Below, piece after piece: positions 14,201-17,033 of a stretch of DNA of 17,033 nt (positions are counted from its first letter, which is position 1; every line of letters begins with the position of its first letter). The position numbers and the translations under genes are program-made. Source of the DNA: an uncultured beta proteobacterium (GTDB lineage: Bacteria; Pseudomonadota; Gammaproteobacteria; Burkholderiales; Burkholderiaceae); contig CAIMXN010000076.1 of NCBI GenBank assembly GCA_903845455.1, positions 1 to 17,033 of the forward strand, written 5' to 3'. The notes below the pieces were generated by a model. The model did not search any database. It saw nothing but the letters and a program-made list of their open reading frames with translations, and was not told the DNA's origin.

Positions 14201-15186
14201 GTTTTAACTCCTTGTTGCGCTTCCATGCGAAGCAATAAAAGCTTAGCCAAACTTAAAACAATGAAAGTAATGACAAACAAGGCTAAACCGAGCGCAAAGA
14301 GCGATGCATAGTGAAGGCCAGGTTCAGCCTCACCAAATTGGTTTGCCAATGTCGAAGCAATCGAGTTACCTGGGGCAAATAATGACGGGAAAATCTTATT
14401 AGCATTACCAATCACAAAGGTCACTGCCATAGTCTCACCTAAAGCACGACCCAAGCCAAGCATGATGCCGCCTATGACACCGGTCTTAGTGTAAGGGAGA
14501 ACTACCCTGCGAACTACTTCCCAGGTAGTACAACCTATGCCGTATGCAGATTCTTTGAGCATCGGTGGAACAATAGAAAATACATCGCGCATGACTGAAG
14601 TGATGAACGGCAAAATCATAATGGCCAAAATTAGCGAGGCACATAAAATGCCAATACCATTTGGCGCGCCTGAGAATAGAATTCCGATACCAGGGATTTG
14701 GCCCAAGGTAGCCGCTAGTGCTGGCTGAATATATTCAGCAAAAATGGGTGCGAATACAAATAAACCAAACATGCCATAAATAATGGAAGGAATCGCTGCC
14801 AAGAGTTCAACCGCAATACCCAAAGGACGGCGCAATATGGATGGACACATCTCTGTCAAAAATACAGCAATACCAAAACTTAAGGGCACTGCGATTAATA
14901 AAGCAATTACAGCGGTGACAACTGTGCCATAAATTGCAATTAAGCCACCGAACTCATCATTCACCACATCCCACTCAATGGTCCAAAAAAACTGTAAACC
15001 GAAGTGACGCAATGCTGGCATGGCATCGTAAACCAAGAGAACCATAATGCCAGACAAAACCAATAAAACAAATGACGCAAAAAACTGTGTCGTAATTTTA
15101 AAAATGAAATCTTGAAAGTGTTGGCGCTTAGCAATCTGAGCAGCTGCAGGTGGCAAATGACCCGATGAAAGAATGTTTTCTGACAT
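14197..15186 (-). CDS. pstC: Phosphate ABC transporter permease PstC
   Basis: A 329-residue permease with about six membrane segments and a hydrophilic N-terminus of roughly 28 residues. The coupling loop ESAYGIGCTTWEVVRRVVLP and the adjacent GRALGETMAVTFVIGN, with the Arg and Glu important for transport in E. coli PstC, are intact. It pairs with PstA to form the channel. It begins 82 bp after pstS, and the gap contains a strong hairpin that probably lowers its expression relative to pstS. It overlaps pstA by four bases. Confidence 0.95.
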   Translation of the reverse strand: MSENILSSGHLPPAAAQIAKRQHFQDFIFKITTQFFASFVLLVLSGIMVLLVYDAMPALRHFGLQFFWTIEWDVVNDEFGGLIAIYGTVVTAVIALLIAVPLSFGIAVFLTEMCPSILRRPLGIAVELLAAIPSIIYGMFGLFVFAPIFAEYIQPALAATLGQIPGIGILFSGAPNGIGILCASLILAIMILPFITSVMRDVFSIVPPMLKESAYGIGCTTWEVVRRVVLPYTKTGVIGGIMLGLGRALGETMAVTFVIGNANKIFPSLFAPGNSIASTLANQFGEAEPGLHYASLFALGLALFVITFIVLSLAKLLLLRMEAQQGVKT

Positions 15187-15207
15187 GAAGAACTCTACTG
15201 TTTAGTT

Positions 15208-15240
15208 GATTGTGGTGAGAAACCCATTCTCACCACAATC
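15208..15240 (-). terminator. 14-bp perfect hairpin between pstS and pstC
   Basis: GATTGTGGTGAGAA (15208-15221) and TTCTCACCACAATC (15227-15240) pair fully around a 5-base loop. In the direction of the pst transcript it is followed by AACTAAACAG, with no T-run, so it is unlikely to be a full rho-independent terminator for the operon. It more likely stabilises the pstS mRNA or attenuates read-through, as known between periplasmic-binding-protein and permease genes. On the plus strand it is followed by AGTTTTTT, so it could stop antisense transcription. Confidence 0.7.
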
Positions 15241-15268
15241 AGTTTTTTGCCGAAAGAATAGCTATTAA

Positions 15269-16297
15269 TTACTTAATTTGAACTTGTGACCAAATATTTT
15301 TACGAATGTAATCAGTTGTAGCGTCAGGCATTGGAACGTAATCCATTTCTGAAGCCAACTTCTTGCCATCTTTAAAAGCAAAGTCAAAGAACTTTAATAC
15401 TTCGGCAGCGTTAGCCTTGTTATCTGGTTGTTTGTAAATAATGACAAAAGCGGCACCAGCGATTGGCCAGGCTTTAGGACTTGGAGCATTGGTAATAAAA
15501 GTGCCCATTCCTGGTACCTTCGCCCAATCAGTCCCAGCAGAGGCTGCAGCAAATGATTCTTCGCTAGGCATTACAAACTGGCCAGCAATATTTTTCATTT
15601 GTGTGTAACTGATATTGTTTTTCTTAGCGTATGCAAATTCCACATAACCGATAGAGTTTTTAATTCGCGCAACGTTGGCTGCAACGCCTTCGTTACCCTT
15701 ACCACTAACTGTGGAAGCAGCTGGCCACTTGACAGTAGCACCGGAACCTACGGCATCTTTCCAGCCACTAGGACCACTTGCTTTAGAAAGGTAGTCAGTA
15801 AAAATAGCGGTGGTACCAGAGCCATCAGAACGAGTAACCACTGTAATATTTCCAGAAAGCTTTAATCCAGGATTTAATAATGCAATGCGCTTGTCATCCC
15901 AATTGGTCACAATCCCTTGAAAAATGTCGGACAACAAGTCGCCAGAGAGTTTTAGTTGGCCTGATTTGATGCCCTCAATATTGACTACTGGAACTACTCC
16001 ACCAATAATTGCTGGAAATTGAACCATGCCCGCTGCTTGTAATTCGTCAAACTTTAGAGGGGCGTCGGATGCACCGAAATCTACAGTCTTTGCTTTAATT
16101 TGCTTAATGCCACCACTTGATCCAATGGACTGGTAATTAAGGCTATTGCTTGTTTTTGATTTATAAGCTTCAGCCCATTTAGAAACGATTGGGAACATAA
16201 AGGAAGAGCCTGCACCTGTGATCTCAAGTGCAAAGGCAGCTGAAGATGAACACAAAATTGCAACAGTAGCCAACTTAATAGCCAATAATTTAGACAT
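15269..16297 (-). CDS. pstS: Phosphate ABC transporter substrate-binding protein PstS
   Basis: A 342-residue periplasmic phosphate-binding protein. A normal Sec signal (MSKLLAIKLATVAIL, then SSAAFA) precedes the mature start at LEITGAG. Binding residues of the family are present: GAGSSF, SIGSSGG, GASDAPL (Asp56 equivalent) and TRSDGSGTT (Arg135, Ser139 to Thr141 equivalents). GNITVV, VSGKGNEGV and WPIAGAAF are conserved blocks. AGAGGA lies upstream of the ATG with good spacing. It is the first gene of pstSCAB-phoU-phoBR; the promoter region contains a PhoB box. The second copy at 4303-5313 is its paralogue. Confidence 0.96.
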   Translation of the reverse strand: MSKLLAIKLATVAILCSSSAAFALEITGAGSSFMFPIVSKWAEAYKSKTSNSLNYQSIGSSGGIKQIKAKTVDFGASDAPLKFDELQAAGMVQFPAIIGGVVPVVNIEGIKSGQLKLSGDLLSDIFQGIVTNWDDKRIALLNPGLKLSGNITVVTRSDGSGTTAIFTDYLSKASGPSGWKDAVGSGATVKWPAASTVSGKGNEGVAANVARIKNSIGYVEFAYAKKNNISYTQMKNIAGQFVMPSEESFAAASAGTDWAKVPGMGTFITNAPSPKAWPIAGAAFVIIYKQPDNKANAAEVLKFFDFAFKDGKKLASEMDYVPMPDATTDYIRKNIWSQVQIK

Positions 16298-16324
16298 TTA
16301 GATTCCTCTATTAATATGCTTAGG

Positions 16325-16358
16325 AATTTACTGCTGCAGTATGTCTGAATTATGACAA
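16325..16358 (-). promoter_or_regulatory. PhoB box and -10 of the pst operon
   Basis: On the minus strand TTGTCATAATT (16358-16348) is followed by CAGACATACTG: two PhoB half-sites at 11-bp spacing, about 13 of 17 positions fitting the consensus. TAAATT (16330-16325) follows at the right distance for a -10. The pstS ATG is at 16297. The position between glmM and pstS and the known PhoB control of pst operons support it. Confidence 0.68.
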
Positions 16359-16396
16359 TGGACATTTACTTTGAAATACCCATTAAAAACAATGAC

Positions 16397-17033
16397 TTAA
16401 GTTGGTACTAGATCTGCTAGAGATTGGGCGGTTTTTTGTGCAGTGATCAAATCTGATGCTTCTACCATTATCCGTAATACCGGCTCAGTACCAGATGCCC
16501 TAACCAGTAACCTGCCAGTGGAACCCAGATCTTCAGCGGCCTTCTTCATGGCTTTGGTTAAAGCCTGATCAGATTTCCAGTCATAACCTAGCTTGAATTT
16601 GATATTCAGTAATACCTGTGGGAATATTTTGACTGTGTCGAGCAACTGAGCCAGACTTTGCTTATTTTGACTCATGGCGGCCAAGACCTGAAGTGCCGCA
16701 ATCGTGCCATCACCAGTCGAGTGTTGATCTAGACAAAGCAGATGCCCAGATCCTTCGCCACCAACGATCCAGCCTTTTTGTTTGAGCACCTCTAAAACAT
16801 AACGGTCACCCACCTTGGCCCGCTCAAAACCAATACCTAAACCTTTAATCGCCTTCTCAACAGCCAAATTCGTCATCAGAGTTCCAACCACCCCACCTAA
16901 GGTTTGACCGCGAGCAATCCGATCTTTGGCGAGCACGTAGAGCAGCTCATCACCATTAAATAATCTGCCAGTGGCATCGACCATTTGTAGGCGATCCGCA
17001 TCACCATCCAAAGCAATGCCCAGATCAGCGCCA
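16397..17033 (-). CDS. glmM: Phosphoglucosamine mutase GlmM (C-terminal part, runs off the right edge)
   Basis: The last 211 codons or so of GlmM are present; the frame is open to the edge (reading GADLGIALDGDADR), so any internal start is an artefact. DGDADR is the Mg-binding loop of the phosphohexomutase family, GGEGSGHLL is the sugar-binding loop, and LLVRASGTEPVLRIMVEA is the C-terminal phosphate-binding loop. The catalytic Ser lies outside the window. GlmM converts glucosamine-6-phosphate to glucosamine-1-phosphate for UDP-GlcNAc and peptidoglycan synthesis. It precedes pstS by 99 bp on the same strand, the common Burkholderiales order. Confidence 0.96.
   Translation of the reverse strand, partial: GADLGIALDGDADRLQMVDATGRLFNGDELLYVLAKDRIARGQTLGGVVGTLMTNLAVEKAIKGLGIGFERAKVGDRYVLEVLKQKGWIVGGEGSGHLLCLDQHSTGDGTIAALQVLAAMSQNKQSLAQLLDTVKIFPQVLLNIKFKLGYDWKSDQALTKAMKKAAEDLGSTGRLLVRASGTEPVLRIMVEASDLITAQKTAQSLADLVPT

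Noticed and set aside
16397..17011. A separate 204-residue protein starting at 17011
   Set aside because: The apparent start is a TTG (Leu) inside the DGDADR region of GlmM; the frame stays open to the window edge, so it is a truncated glmM.

Overview
The window reads as chromosomal DNA of a fairly AT-rich betaproteobacterium of the Burkholderiaceae, possibly Polynucleobacter-like. This is inferred from protein character, base composition and the gene order glmM-pstSCAB-phoU-phoB-phoR; no search was run. Almost everything here can be tied to phosphate supply or to envelope and stress signalling.

Right side, read leftwards on the minus strand: the 3' part of glmM (16397-17033), then the complete high-affinity phosphate uptake and sensing operon pstS, pstC, pstA, pstB, phoU, phoB, phoR (16297 down to 9661). 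A PhoB-type box precedes pstS, a 14-bp perfect hairpin separates pstS from pstC, and the ORFs from pstC to pstB abut with ATGA-type overlaps. At the far left edge (1-68, minus) is the beginning of ppx, exopolyphosphatase. In Burkholderia/Ralstonia-type genomes phoR is normally followed by ppk and ppx. Here about 9.6 kb of other genes lies between phoR and ppx, and no ppk is visible.

Middle, from left to right: a small GDCCVxC-type cysteine protein (minus) and a DUF2252 kinase-fold protein (minus). Divergent from DUF2252 is a three-gene partner-switching operon (plus): a STAS antagonist, a HATPase anti-sigma-type kinase, and a SpoIIE/PP2C phosphatase with an N-terminal CBS-like sensor. The divergent intergenic region carries three consecutive 11-bp PhoB-type repeats followed by a TATAAA -10. 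Next come a second, orphan pstS with its own Pho-like box (plus), a 65-residue lysine-tailed protein (minus), a possible 51-codon leader ORF with a Shine-Dalgarno sequence, mgtC (plus), and a 1042-codon MscS-family channel. The channel carries a type 1 periplasmic-binding domain and a second extracytoplasmic beta-rich region, and it converges on phoR.

Working model (inference): PhoB~P from the resident PhoBR system drives pstS and the partner-switching operon, and perhaps the orphan pstS, ppx and the channel gene. This would link phosphate starvation to a general-stress-type switch whose output partner is not in the window. MgtC is known in Salmonella to act on PhoR, so its position next to phoR suits such a phosphate and envelope signalling cluster. 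No tRNA, rRNA, CRISPR array, insertion sequence or phage gene was seen.
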